A stretch of DNA of 64,000 bases from Pseudomonadota bacterium (GCA_018240595.1 JAFEFL010000070.1:372001-436000), one strand, 5' to 3'; counted from the stretch's first letter, positions 1 through 9,424 are shown. A program made the numbers and translations. The notes: generated from the sequence alone by a model not told the origin.

Positions 1-412
1 GTTCGGCCGGCGGAGCGGTACCGGTATCGAAGCGCGTGCGCGCCGCCTGAATTGCGGCACGATTGCGCCGCGCCCACAGGCCGAGTTCGCTCACCGGCTC
101 GAGCAGCGAGCGGCCGAGCGCGGTCAGCTCGTAATCGACGCGCGGCGGGATGGTCGCAAATACCGTGCGCGAGACCAGGCCGTCGCGCTCCAGCGCGCGC
201 AAGGTCAGCGTCAGCATGCGCTGCGAGATCGAGCCCAGCGCGCGCCGCAGTTCGTTGAAGCGCTTCGGCCCGTCGCCCAGCGTCGAGACCACCAGCACGG
301 TCCACTTGTCGCCGACCCTGGCCAACACCTCGCTCACCGCGCGACAGTCCTCGGCAACATGGAGGTTACCCGGTATCGCGCTTGTGCCTTCTTGAGTCTT
401 CAGAGCAGTCAT
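1..412 (-). CDS. HxlR-family transcriptional regulator (3' end outside window)
   Basis: The minus-strand frame opens at an ATG at 412-410 and stays open to the left edge (about 137 codons), so the C-terminus is missing. The translation begins MTALKTQEGTSAIPGNL and contains a winged-helix core: a DKWTVLVVSTLGDGPKRF segment, then SQRMLTLTLRALERDGLV and PRVDYELTALGRSL. This is the HxlR signature (PF01638). HxlR proteins are small dimeric DNA-binding repressors or activators that often sense electrophiles, quinones or redox stress. It is divergent from an FMN reductase with about 52 bases between the start codons, an arrangement typical of a regulator controlling its neighbour and itself. That regulatory link is inferred. 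Confidence 0.9.
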   Translation of the reverse strand, partial: MTALKTQEGTSAIPGNLHVAEDCRAVSEVLARVGDKWTVLVVSTLGDGPKRFNELRRALGSISQRMLTLTLRALERDGLVSRTVFATIPPRVDYELTALGRSLLEPVSELGLWARRNRAAIQAARTRFDTGTAPPAE

Positions 413-456
413 CTATTTATCCTCGGTCACCAACCATTACTTAGGCTAATAAATAG
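413..456. promoter_or_regulatory. Inverted repeats in the hxlR / FMN reductase divergent promoter
   Basis: The intergenic DNA holds a perfect 8-base inverted repeat, CTATTTAT at 413-420 and ATAAATAG at 449-456. Between the arms is a second small palindrome, ATTA-N7-TAAT (436-450), which includes TTAGGCTAA (441-449). The stretch is AT-rich against a very GC-rich background. Paired half-sites in the gap between an HxlR gene and its target fit an operator, but no binding site is proven here. Confidence 0.5.
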
Positions 457-464
457 AGGCTGCA

Positions 465-1019
465 ATGGCAAAGCTCAAGCTCGGGGTCGTCGTCGGCTCC
501 AACCGCAGGGAATCGATCAATCGCAAGCTGGCTTTGGCCATCGCCAGGCTGGGGAGCGAGGCTTTCGAGGCCAAACTCATCCAGATCAACGATCTGCCGA
601 TGTACAATCAGGACCTGGAGCAGCCCGTTCCGCCTCCGGTCGCCCGCTTCAAGGCCGAGGTCGAAGCCTCCGACGCCCTCCTGTTCGTTTCCCCCGAACA
701 CAGCCGGTCGATCCCAGCCGTCCTCAAGAACGCGATCGACTGGGGAACGCGGCCGTGGGGCAAGACATCCTGGCCCAACAAACCCGCCGCGGTTACCGGC
801 GCGTCGGGCGGTGTGATCTCGACGGCCGTCGCCCAACAGCACCTGCGGGCCGTGCTCGGTGACCAGGGCCTGCATCTGATCGGCGGTGAGGCGTATATTC
901 AGTTCAAGCCCGACCTGATCGACGAAAACCACAATGTATCCGACGGCAACGTTCGCGAATTTCTCAAAGCTTTCATCGACAGGTTTGCGGTATTCGCAAG
1001 CAAGCTGACAGCAAAATAG
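465..1019 (+). CDS. NADPH-dependent FMN reductase / flavodoxin-fold quinone reductase
   Basis: A 184-residue protein of the NADPH-dependent FMN reductase family (ChrR/YieF/azoreductase-like, PF03358). It opens with MAKLKLGVVVGSNRRESIN, where the phosphate-binding loop GSNRRES contacts FMN. It also has PEHSRSIPAVLKNAIDW, the conserved P-E-(Y/H)-x-x-S-x-P-x-x-LKNA-D motif of the family. Such enzymes are cytosolic dimers that reduce quinones, azo dyes, chromate or free flavin with NAD(P)H. The divergent HxlR regulator suggests induction by electrophile or quinone stress, which is an inference. The length is normal for the family. The exact substrate cannot be read from sequence. Confidence 0.9.
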   Translation: MAKLKLGVVVGSNRRESINRKLALAIARLGSEAFEAKLIQINDLPMYNQDLEQPVPPPVARFKAEVEASDALLFVSPEHSRSIPAVLKNAIDWGTRPWGKTSWPNKPAAVTGASGGVISTAVAQQHLRAVLGDQGLHLIGGEAYIQFKPDLIDENHNVSDGNVREFLKAFIDRFAVFASKLTAK

Positions 1020-1189
1020 CACCATTTGTGCGGGCGGCGACGCGAGCGCGCTACAAATCGCGCCCCGCGCCGCCGCAGCTTTCATTGATCTTTTTTTGCC
1101 CAGATGCATTTGTTTGCTTTGCGCGACTCAATAACAACAAGCAAAGAATGTGCATAACTTGCGCCTGACGTTACGGTGCCAAACGCCTC

Positions 1190-1205
1190 ACGCTAAAATT
1201 AGCGT
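1190..1205. promoter_or_regulatory. Palindrome upstream of the hybrid kinase
   Basis: ACGCTAA-AA-TTAGCGT is a perfect 7+2+7 inverted repeat ending 38 bases before the preferred GTG start of the hybrid histidine kinase. It sits at the end of an otherwise featureless 200-base gap (1020-1219). Its position suits a regulator binding site. No known regulator is recognised. Confidence 0.35.
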
Positions 1206-1243
1206 CGTGGGCCAATGATTTGCCCCGCGGGAGGCCCAGCGCA

Positions 1244-4200
1244 GTGACCGATCAGCCGGCCTTAGCGGCCGTCTCAAAGCGACCCGTCGCGCCTCTCGTG
1301 AGGGCTTCCTCACTCCTCGATCGCATTGCGACCGGCCTCAAAGAGCACCCTTGGGCGCAGCCCGTGACCGTCCTCGGTCTCGGCATGCTGGCCGTCATCT
1401 ACGTCATGCTGGCCATTCTGATCGCAAGCGACAGAAAGGAGGCCTTGGCGAACGCCGTCAAACACGGAGACAATCTCGTTCGCATCATCAATCAGGCCTA
1501 CGCGCATATCCTGCAAAGCACAGATTCAACTCTTATTGTCGTGCGCCACAGTTACATGCAGACGGGGTCAAGCGAGACCCTGCAAAGGCTGTTTGATAGT
1601 CCGACCACCCGTAACGTCCTCGATCAACGCTATATCGTCGCCGATGCGGACGGCCGTGTGGTCGCCGCAACATTTGGCTCCGGCAGCGATGAAAAACTCA
1701 TCGGTAAGACATTTCCGGATTTCGAAAGCTTTCAGCGGCAAAGGACCGCTGGCAACGACGAATTGCTGATCAGCCCGCCGCACAGGCAAGGCGCCGCCGG
1801 ACCAATCGATATATTCGTCACGCGACGGCTTACCGCGACCGACGGCCGGTTCATCGGCGTCGTGGCTGCCGTTCTCGACGCCAGTTCGCTGTCGGGTGTC
1901 GGCACCGAAATCGATCTTGGCCCGCGGGGGACCTTCGGTCTGATCGGGTTCGACGGTGTGGTCCGCGCCCGCGCCGTGGAAGGCAAAGTCGATGCCGGCA
2001 CGATCGGGAAGATGTTCACTCCCGGGACGGGGGTCATGGCCTATGTGGTCGACGCACCCAGCGGACACTTTTGGAATACCCCGGGCATGTTCGATAATGT
2101 CAGTCGATTGGTCTCCTACAAGGTGATCGACAACTTCCCGGTGATCGCGACCGTCACGGCAGCCGAGGCGGAGATATTCCGGCACGCCAACATGCAGACG
2201 CGCATCTATTGGGTGATTGCGCTTCTCGGCACGGTCGTCATCCTGATCGGCATCAAGTGGGGCGTGGCGCGCGAACAAAAGCTCAATGCCGCGGCGGCCA
2301 AGATTCTCGCCGCCAAGGACGACCTTCGCAAGAGCGAGGAACGCTATCGTCTCGTCGAAGACGCCGTGAACGAAGGCATCTGGGATTGGGATATTACGAC
2401 GGACGCCTGCTATCGGTCGCCGCACTGGCGGAACATCCTGGGCTTCCGCGAAGACGATGCGCCAACCACTATGTCGGCGCTGATCAATCTCATTCACCCC
2501 AATGACCGCATCGCCGTCGACAAGGCCATGCAAGCCCATCTCGCGGGCGAAGCTCCCTACTCGATCGAATTCAGGCTGCAGGGCAAGAACGGCGAATACC
2601 GCTGGGTGCAAAGCCGCGGCAGGGCGCAGCGCGACGCTACCGGCAAGCCGACGCGCATGCTCGGCACGCTCACCGACATCTCCGAGCGCAAGCGCGCCGA
2701 GGTCACGCTCAAGGAAAATCACGCGAATCTGGCGCGGGCCGAAATGACCGCTCAGCTCGGTCATTTCCGATACGTCAAGGACACCGGCGAATATACCTGG
2801 TCCGACGGACTGTACCGCATATTCGGCAAATCGCCTTCGACCTTCACGGCGACTTACGAAGCTGTGCCCGATTTCATCACGCCGGAAGATCGTCCGATCC
2901 TCGTGCAGCATCGCGCCCACATCTTGTCCGGCGGCGCGCCGTACTCGGTCACCTTGCGCGCCGTTCGCGACGACGGCCGGATGATCTATATCGAGACCTG
3001 GCTGGAGGCGACACGAGCGCACGATGGCACCGTGACCGGAATGTTTGGCTCGGTGAAAGACGTGACCGCGCGCAAGATCGCCGAACTCGATCTGAAGGAA
3101 AGCCGCGACAACCTTGCCCGCGCCGAACGGCTGGCGCAGCTCGGCCATTTCAAGCGAGAACTTGCCTCCGATACTTTGGCCTGGTCCGACGGCGTCTATT
3201 CGATCTTCGGCTTCTCACCGCAGACATACGTACCCAGCGCGCGCGCCTTCATCCAGATGGTCCTGCCGGAGGATCGACCGGCCTTGAAGCGCGCCGTCGA
3301 TGATGTCATCGCCGGTCAGGACGTTCCCAATTTCGTCATTCGCGTGCGCCGTCCCGACGGGGCCGTCGTCGATCTCGAGTTGTGGATCACCGCGGTTCGC
3401 GGCGACGACGGCGCCATTACGAGCCTGTTCGGCACCATACAGGATGTCACGTTGCGCCGCCGCGCGGAGGATCTGCTGTCTCGTACCAACGAGGAATTGG
3501 AAGCGCGGGTCAGCGAACGCACCGACGCGCTGGCGCGGGAAATTCGCCGCCGCGAGGAAGCGCAGATGACGCTCGGGCAGATGCAGAAGATGGAGGCGGT
3601 CGGCCAGTTGACCGCCGGCGTAGCCCATGACTTCAACAATCTGCTGTCGGTCATCAGCGGCAGCCTCGAGTTCGTCGATCGCGCCGCGGCGCGCGGCCTC
3701 ACCGCCGATCCGGAGCTGCTCGATGCCGCGTTGCGCGCGACGCGGCGCGGCCGCGAACTGGTGCGGCGCCTGCTCGCCTTCTCGCGGCAGACGCCCCTGC
3801 GTGCCGAACCGACGCCGATCGATCAGATGGTGCTCGATACGCTGCGCCTGCTGCAGCGTACGCTCGGCCGCAGCGTCGACATCGTCACCCGGCTCAACGC
3901 CAAGGGCGCGATGATCTCGGTCGATCGCAATCAGCTCGCCAATGCCCTGCTCAACCTCGCGCTCAACGCGCGCGACGCCATGACCGAAGGCGGCGAATTG
4001 ACCATCGCCACCGAGTGCCAGCCCTGCGATCCGGCAATTGCCAAACCGTCGCGCTGGCCCACCGGCGAAGAGGTGCGCATCGTCATTCGCGACACCGGCG
4101 CGGGCATGAGCGAAGAGGTGCGCCGCCGCGCCACCGAGCCGTTCTTCACCACCAAGAACGACGGTCTCGGCAGCGGCCTCGGCCTGAGCATGGTGCAGGG

Positions 4201-4714
4201 CTTCATCGAGCAATCGGGCGGACTGCTGACGATCGAAAGCGAACCCGATCGCGGCACCGCGGTCACCTTGCGCCTGCCGCGCATCGCCGCGGCCGATGCG
4301 CAGACGGAAAACAACGACGGCGCGCTCAGCGGCGCCGGCCCGGTGCGCGAGAAGACGGTGCTGCTCGTCGAGGACGATCCCGACGTGCGCATCGTCGTCA
4401 CCGCGCAACTGCGCCATCTCGGCTACCGCGTGCAGACCGCCGCCAACGGCATGGAGGCGATCGATCTCATTGCCTCGCCGGCGATGATCGACATCCTGCT
4501 GACCGACATCGTGCTGCCGGGCGGGCTCGACGGCGTGTCGGTGATCAAGGAGGCGATGGCGGCGCGGCCGAAGATCGGCGTGCTGTGCATGTCCGGCTAT
4601 GAGCTGTCGCAGAAGCACCGCAAATGGCTCGGCCTGCAGAATATCGGCTTCCTCGAAAAGCCGTTCCCGACGCAGAGCCTCGGCCAGGCGCTCGAGGCGG
4701 CGCTGGCGACCTAA
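1244..4714 (+). CDS. Hybrid sensor histidine kinase with Cache-like sensor, three PAS domains and a receiver
   Basis: Start chosen at GTG 1244 because GGGAGG lies about 9 bases upstream. A TTG at 1220 would add 8 residues. The protein has 1156 residues. A first membrane helix lies near 42-62, a periplasmic PDC/dCache-like sensor runs to about 320, and a second helix (IYWVIALLGTVVILIGI) follows. PAS domains lie near 364-482, 501-605 and 629-736; the last two are clear tandem copies. The kinase core has the phospho-acceptor His at about 795 (AGVAHDFNNLLSVI), an N-box (LALNARDAM), a G1 box (DTGAGMS), FFTTK and GSGLGLSM. The C-terminal receiver has an acidic pair (VEDD), phospho-acceptor Asp at about 1088 (LLTDIVLPGG) and KPF. 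It should sense an extracellular signal and relay phosphate to its own receiver. The ligand and final target are unknown. Confidence 0.93.
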   Translation: MTDQPALAAVSKRPVAPLVRASSLLDRIATGLKEHPWAQPVTVLGLGMLAVIYVMLAILIASDRKEALANAVKHGDNLVRIINQAYAHILQSTDSTLIVVRHSYMQTGSSETLQRLFDSPTTRNVLDQRYIVADADGRVVAATFGSGSDEKLIGKTFPDFESFQRQRTAGNDELLISPPHRQGAAGPIDIFVTRRLTATDGRFIGVVAAVLDASSLSGVGTEIDLGPRGTFGLIGFDGVVRARAVEGKVDAGTIGKMFTPGTGVMAYVVDAPSGHFWNTPGMFDNVSRLVSYKVIDNFPVIATVTAAEAEIFRHANMQTRIYWVIALLGTVVILIGIKWGVAREQKLNAAAAKILAAKDDLRKSEERYRLVEDAVNEGIWDWDITTDACYRSPHWRNILGFREDDAPTTMSALINLIHPNDRIAVDKAMQAHLAGEAPYSIEFRLQGKNGEYRWVQSRGRAQRDATGKPTRMLGTLTDISERKRAEVTLKENHANLARAEMTAQLGHFRYVKDTGEYTWSDGLYRIFGKSPSTFTATYEAVPDFITPEDRPILVQHRAHILSGGAPYSVTLRAVRDDGRMIYIETWLEATRAHDGTVTGMFGSVKDVTARKIAELDLKESRDNLARAERLAQLGHFKRELASDTLAWSDGVYSIFGFSPQTYVPSARAFIQMVLPEDRPALKRAVDDVIAGQDVPNFVIRVRRPDGAVVDLELWITAVRGDDGAITSLFGTIQDVTLRRRAEDLLSRTNEELEARVSERTDALAREIRRREEAQMTLGQMQKMEAVGQLTAGVAHDFNNLLSVISGSLEFVDRAAARGLTADPELLDAALRATRRGRELVRRLLAFSRQTPLRAEPTPIDQMVLDTLRLLQRTLGRSVDIVTRLNAKGAMISVDRNQLANALLNLALNARDAMTEGGELTIATECQPCDPAIAKPSRWPTGEEVRIVIRDTGAGMSEEVRRRATEPFFTTKNDGLGSGLGLSMVQGFIEQSGGLLTIESEPDRGTAVTLRLPRIAAADAQTENNDGALSGAGPVREKTVLLVEDDPDVRIVVTAQLRHLGYRVQTAANGMEAIDLIASPAMIDILLTDIVLPGGLDGVSVIKEAMAARPKIGVLCMSGYELSQKHRKWLGLQNIGFLEKPFPTQSLGQALEAALAT

Positions 4715-6255
4715 TGCTCGATTGCCGGCGGCGGCGTGCCGGGGCCGCGCAAGGGCCGCTCCTCGAGGATGATCAAGAAGACGAAGCCGAGCGCGAGCAC
4801 CGCGGCGCAGGCCATGAACACCAGGCGGAAGGCATATTCCAGCGCCGGCGCCGAGGCCGAGCGCGCCAGCATTTCCATCTCCATGCCGGCCGTGCCGCCG
4901 AGGCCGCCGAGCACGATGGCGCCGAGTATCGCCACCACCAGCGAGGAAAACAGCGCGCGGAAGAAGTTGGCGGCGCCGGTGGCGACGCCCATCTGCGAGC
5001 GCTCGACCGCGTTCTGCATGCACACCGTCGAGATCGGGAACACCGTGCCGATGCTCAGGCCGATCGCGGTCTGCAGCAGGATCACCACCGGCAGCGGCAG
5101 CCCGGCCGGCGCGATCGCCAGCGGCACCAGCGCCGCGATGCCGCACAAGGTGCCGGTCATCGGGATGCGCTTGTAGCGCTCGACCCGCATCAGCGACCGC
5201 CCGGTCAGCGTGGCGCCGACCACCACCGCGGTCATCATCGGAATGAGGCCGAGGCCGGATTGCGTCGCCGACAGATGCAGCACGACTTCGAAATACAAAG
5301 GCACGAAGATCGTCATGCCGATCAGGGTCGCCATGTTGCAGGCGCCGGCGAGCGCGGCGGCGCGCACCACCTTGTTGCCGAGCACGGCGAGCGGCAGGAA
5401 CGGCTCGGCCGCGGTCTTCAGCCGCCAGGCGAAGGCGAGCCACCCGAGCACCGACAGCGCGAACAGCCCGGCGATCTCGCGCGAGACCCACGGATAAAGC
5501 CGTCCGCCCCACGACAGCGCCAGCAGGAGCGCCACCGACGCCAGCATCATCAGCAGCGCGCCGACGACATCGAGCCGGTGCTCGCGCTTGTGGAACGGCA
5601 CCAGCTTGAGGACGCGCCAGCACATGGCGAGCGCGGCGGCGCCGAGCGGCAGGTTGATCCAGAAGATCAGCGACCAGTCGAGGTGCTCGGTGAGGAAGCC
5701 GCCGAGCACCGGGCCGCCGACCGAGGACAGCGCGAACACCGCGCCGATATAGCCCTGATAGCGGCCACGCTCGCGCGGTGAGACGATGTCGGCGATGATG
5801 GTCTGCGCCAACGCGATCAGGCCGCCGCCGCCGAGGCCCTGCAGGCCGCGCGCGATGATCAGCGCCATCATGCTGGGCGCCAGCGCGCAGGCGATCGAGC
5901 CGATGATGAAGGTGGTGATGGCGCCGAGCATCACGACGCGGCGGCCGTGAATGTCGGAGAGCTTGCCGAGCAGCGGCGTCGTCGCCGTGCCGGTGAGCAG
6001 ATAGACCGTCACCACCCAGGGCAGATCGTCGATATTGCCAAAATGCCGGCCGATGGTCGGCAGCGCGGTGGCGACGATGGTCTGGTCGAGCGCGCCGAGG
6101 AACATCGCCAGCGCGATGCCGGCGACGATCTGCATGATCACCGCATGCGGCAGTGTGGCCGCCGGCTTGCCGGCGGGCGTCGCCTGCGGCGCGGGCCCGG
6201 CAGCAGCGGCGGCCGGACGTTGTTCCGGCGGGGTGTTCGGTTCGTGGTTCAGCAT
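4711..6255 (-). CDS. DHA2-family MFS drug efflux transporter
   Basis: A 514-residue major facilitator of the DHA2 (EmrB/QacA, 14-helix) family. After a Pro/Ala-rich cytosolic tail of about 35 residues, the first helix carries LDQTIVATALPTI, the motif diagnostic of this family. The loop between helices 2 and 3 has motif A (GKLSDIHGRR). The rest is a regular series of hydrophobic helices with short loops, ending EERPLRGPG. Such pumps export drugs, dyes or bile-salt-like compounds using the proton gradient. There is no linked HlyD-type adaptor or regulator, so the substrate is unknown. Its stop codon overlaps the convergent kinase stop by 4 bases. Confidence 0.92.
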   Translation of the reverse strand: MLNHEPNTPPEQRPAAAAAGPAPQATPAGKPAATLPHAVIMQIVAGIALAMFLGALDQTIVATALPTIGRHFGNIDDLPWVVTVYLLTGTATTPLLGKLSDIHGRRVVMLGAITTFIIGSIACALAPSMMALIIARGLQGLGGGGLIALAQTIIADIVSPRERGRYQGYIGAVFALSSVGGPVLGGFLTEHLDWSLIFWINLPLGAAALAMCWRVLKLVPFHKREHRLDVVGALLMMLASVALLLALSWGGRLYPWVSREIAGLFALSVLGWLAFAWRLKTAAEPFLPLAVLGNKVVRAAALAGACNMATLIGMTIFVPLYFEVVLHLSATQSGLGLIPMMTAVVVGATLTGRSLMRVERYKRIPMTGTLCGIAALVPLAIAPAGLPLPVVILLQTAIGLSIGTVFPISTVCMQNAVERSQMGVATGAANFFRALFSSLVVAILGAIVLGGLGGTAGMEMEMLARSASAPALEYAFRLVFMACAAVLALGFVFLIILEERPLRGPGTPPPAIEH

Positions 6256-6404
6256 GAAGCGCCGGACATGCCTTGCCGGCGCCGCTCACGCAAGCGGTAT
6301 CCGCGCGCGGGTGCTATGCCGGGCGCTGGTGCAATTTTTGGCGCAGACGGCACCGCGCGCCGTCACACTTTCGCGTCTCCATCCGTCAAGTCTTCCAGGC
6401 AATT

Positions 6405-6905
6405 CTAACGCGGTCGCGATTTGCCCTTCGACCCCTTCGGCCACTTCATCGGCCACTTGACGATGTAGTCGACCAGATCCCGGTCCGGCACGTTGACTTC
6501 GCTGTTACTCACCTTGCCGCGCACCGAGATGCCGGCGTCGTGCACCGTCTCTTGCGTGCCGGAGATCAAGGGGTGCCACCACGGCAGGTCCTGCCCGTTC
6601 GCCACCAGCACATAGCCGCAGGTCGGCGGCAGCCAGGTCAGCCTGCGGATGTTGCGCCAGGTCAGGCGCACGCAGTCGTGCACCTTCTTCTGCCGGTTCG
6701 GGTAGTCGGTGCAGCGGCAGGTGTCGCCGTCGAGCAGCTTGCAGCCTACGTCGGTATAGACCGTCTCGCCGGTGTCCTCGTCGGTCAGCTTGTTGAGGCA
6801 GCAGCGGCCGCAGCCGTCGCACAGGCTCTCCCACTCGCGCGGCGTCATCTCGGAGAGCTTCTTGGTGCGCCAGAACGGCGGCGCGGCGGTCTTCGTGTCG
6901 GCCAT
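6405..6905 (-). CDS. YcgN/UPF0260 family cysteine-cluster protein
   Basis: A 166-residue protein of the YcgN/UPF0260 family (YkgJ-like zinc/iron-chelating fold, PF03692). Start at ATG 6905 (MADTKTAAPPFWRTKKLSEM), preceded by a GGAGGGG ribosome site. The cysteine pattern is clear: CDGCGRCCLNK, then GCKLLDGDTCRCTDYPNR, HDCVRLT and PPTCGY, probably binding a metal or cluster. The conserved C-terminus has HPLISGTQETVHDAGISVRG. The cellular role of this family is not known. It is the upstream minus-strand neighbour of the MFS pump, with about 150 bases between them, so cotranscription is uncertain. Confidence 0.9.
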   Translation of the reverse strand: MADTKTAAPPFWRTKKLSEMTPREWESLCDGCGRCCLNKLTDEDTGETVYTDVGCKLLDGDTCRCTDYPNRQKKVHDCVRLTWRNIRRLTWLPPTCGYVLVANGQDLPWWHPLISGTQETVHDAGISVRGKVSNSEVNVPDRDLVDYIVKWPMKWPKGSKGKSRPR

Positions 6906-7159
6906 GCGGCATCCTACCCCTCCGGGCGGCCTACCGCGCTTTGCCGGGGGACGGAAGGCGCCCGCGGCCCCGCCCCCAATTTCTCCCCAATTGCCGTTCA
7001 CCGTTCCGCCAATAAGCGCCCGGCCCGATTAGCGAAATCCGCCCCGATCGACTAGATTGGGGCGGCTTTGGGCGTGTCCGGGGCGGCCGCGGTGGCCGGC
7101 CCGGCCCGCGCGGCCCCCGGCGTGAACCTTAACCGATTGAGCGATAAGGCGGATTGGCC

Positions 7160-9424
7160 TTGGACGAGCTGCCCCCCGAAACCCGGCGCCAGTGGTTGAA
7201 GCGCAAATTCCTGGCGTTCGACGCCTGGATCGATTTCGGCGTCTTCCGCTCGGCCACCGGGCTGCGCGAGAGCTACGAGCGCTTTTCCACCTTCATGGAC
7301 CGCTTCCACGTCGCCGGCTGGAAGCGCTGGGCGGCGGAACTGGCCTCGGAAGGCGCCACTTTGGGGCTGGCCGGCGGCATCGTCATGCTGGCGCTGGCGA
7401 CCCCGGCCTTCGAGATGACGCAGGACGGCGACTGGCTGAAGAAGTCCGAGCTCGCCGTAACCTTTCTCGACCGCTACGGCAACGAGATCGGCACCCGCGG
7501 CATCCGCCACAACGATTCGATCCCGCTCGACCAGTTCCCCGATCACCTGATCAAGGCGGTGCTGGCGACCGAGGACCGCCGTTTCTACGACCATTTCGGT
7601 ATCGACGTGCCGGGCACCTTGCGCGCGCTCGTCACCAACGCGCAGGCCGGCGGCGTGCGCCAGGGCGGCTCGTCGCTGACGCAGCAGCTCGCCAAGAACC
7701 TGTTCCTGTCGAACGAGCGCACCATCGACCGCAAGATCAAGGAAGCGTTCCTGGCGCTGTGGCTGGAGTCGCGGCTGACCAAGAACGAGATTTTGAAGCT
7801 CTATCTCGACCGCGCCTATATGGGCGGCGGCGCCTTCGGCGTCGACGCGGCGGCGCAGTATTACTTCAACAAGTCGGCGCGCGACGTGAACCTCGCGGAA
7901 GCCGCGATGCTGGCCGGCCTGTTCAAGGCGCCGTCGAAATATTCGCCGGCGAGCAACCTGCCGGCGGCGCGCGCGAGAGCCAACGTCGTTCTCGACAACC
8001 TCGTCGACACCGGCTTCATGACCGAAGGTCAGGTGTTCGGCGCCCGTCGTCATCCGGCGACTCCCGTCGACAGACGCGCTGATCGCGCGCCGAATTACTA
8101 TCTCGATTACGCGTTCGACGAGATGAAGAAGCTCGTCGATACGTTGCCGAAGTCGATGACCGAGCGCGTGTTCGTCGTGCGCACCGCGCTCGACACCGGC
8201 ATTCAGAACGTCGCCGACAACGCCGTCGAGACGATGCTGCGCCAGTACGGCCAGGAGTATCACGCCAGTCAGGCAAACACGGTGATCATGGATACCGACG
8301 GCTCCGTGCGCGCGATGGTCGGCGGCCGCGATTACGGCGCCAGCCAGTTCAACCGCGCCACCGACGCGATGCGTCAGCCCGGATCGTCATTCAAGCCCTA
8401 TGTCTATGCGACGGCGCTGGAGCATGGCTTCAAGCCGGAGTCGATCGTCGTCGACGCGCCAATCTGTCTCGGCAACTGGTGCCCGCACAATTACGGCGGC
8501 GGCTATCGCGGCTCGATGACGCTTATCACCGCCCTCACCCACTCGATCAACACCGTCGCCGTGCGTCTCTCTGTCGCCATCGGCGACGGCAACCCGAAGC
8601 TCGGGCGCTCGCGCATTATCAAGACCGCACGCGATATGGGCATAACGACGCCGCTGCCGGATACGCCGTCGCTGCCGATCGGCGCCGATGCCGTCACCAT
8701 GATCGAGCACGTCGGCGCCTACGCGACCTTCCCCAATCTCGGCATGGCGGTGAAGCCGCATGCCATCCTCGAGGTCCGCACCGGCGACGGCAAACTGATC
8801 TGGCGCTATGACCGTGACGGCCCGAAGCCGCATCGCGCGCTCCCCGCCAACGTCGCCGCCGGCATGATCAAGATGATGAACAGCGTCGTCGAAAACGGCA
8901 CCGCGCGGCGCGCCCGCCTCGAGGGCATCGCCGCGGCCGGCAAGACCGGCACGACCAACGATTACCGCGACGCCTGGTTCATGGGTTACACGGGCAACTT
9001 CGTGTGCGGCGTCTGGTACGGCAACGACGACTATACCTCGACCAACCGCATGACCGGCGGCGCGCTGCCGGCGATGACCTGGCACACGATCATGGAATAT
9101 GCGCACCAGGGCATCGAACTGAAGCAGCTTCCCGGCGTCGCCGTCCCGGAGCGCGCCCGCGAAGTCGCGGCGCGTTCCAGCAAGCCCGACGACAAGGCGG
9201 CACCGCGCCGGCCGACGCTGCTGTCGAAGCGCGGCGCCGAAGCGCTCGTGCGCGTCGAGAAACTGCTCGACGACGCCAACAGGGCCATGGCGCCACTGCG
9301 TCCGACCGTGCTGAACGAAGCGAAGAAACAGGCGGCGCTGCCAGGCGACGCTTCCGGCATGCCGGAAAACGGCGATGCGCTGGCCGCGGCGCTGGAGGGC
9401 CATGCCTTCGGCTCCAGCAACTGA
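7160..9424 (+). CDS. Class A penicillin-binding protein (bifunctional transglycosylase/transpeptidase, PBP1-type)
   Basis: A 754-residue peptidoglycan synthase. The preferred start is TTG 7160, with AAGGCGG about 7 bases upstream. TTG 7154 lies too close to that site. A membrane anchor lies near residues 70-90. The GT51 transglycosylase domain shows ATEDRRFYDHFGID, the catalytic Glu region, then GGSSLTQQLAKN and RKIKEAFLALWLE. The transpeptidase domain has the Ser-x-x-Lys motif at 409-412 (GSSFKPY), Ser-x-Asn at 462-464 (HSINT) and KTGTT at 595-599. All catalytic motifs are intact. It acts at the outer face of the inner membrane in wall polymerisation and crosslinking. The C-terminal 90 residues are low-complexity and probably flexible. 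Confidence 0.95.
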   Translation: MDELPPETRRQWLKRKFLAFDAWIDFGVFRSATGLRESYERFSTFMDRFHVAGWKRWAAELASEGATLGLAGGIVMLALATPAFEMTQDGDWLKKSELAVTFLDRYGNEIGTRGIRHNDSIPLDQFPDHLIKAVLATEDRRFYDHFGIDVPGTLRALVTNAQAGGVRQGGSSLTQQLAKNLFLSNERTIDRKIKEAFLALWLESRLTKNEILKLYLDRAYMGGGAFGVDAAAQYYFNKSARDVNLAEAAMLAGLFKAPSKYSPASNLPAARARANVVLDNLVDTGFMTEGQVFGARRHPATPVDRRADRAPNYYLDYAFDEMKKLVDTLPKSMTERVFVVRTALDTGIQNVADNAVETMLRQYGQEYHASQANTVIMDTDGSVRAMVGGRDYGASQFNRATDAMRQPGSSFKPYVYATALEHGFKPESIVVDAPICLGNWCPHNYGGGYRGSMTLITALTHSINTVAVRLSVAIGDGNPKLGRSRIIKTARDMGITTPLPDTPSLPIGADAVTMIEHVGAYATFPNLGMAVKPHAILEVRTGDGKLIWRYDRDGPKPHRALPANVAAGMIKMMNSVVENGTARRARLEGIAAAGKTGTTNDYRDAWFMGYTGNFVCGVWYGNDDYTSTNRMTGGALPAMTWHTIMEYAHQGIELKQLPGVAVPERAREVAARSSKPDDKAAPRRPTLLSKRGAEALVRVEKLLDDANRAMAPLRPTVLNEAKKQAALPGDASGMPENGDALAAALEGHAFGSSN

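Noticed and set aside
1568..3148. A 526-residue minus-strand open frame
   Set aside because: Antisense of the sensor kinase, with no recognisable domain or ribosome site.
3215..6289. A 1024-residue minus-strand open frame
   Set aside because: It is an artefact of high GC opposite the hybrid kinase and in another frame of the MFS gene. Its translation is Arg/Ala/His-rich with no family motif, and both real genes are certain.
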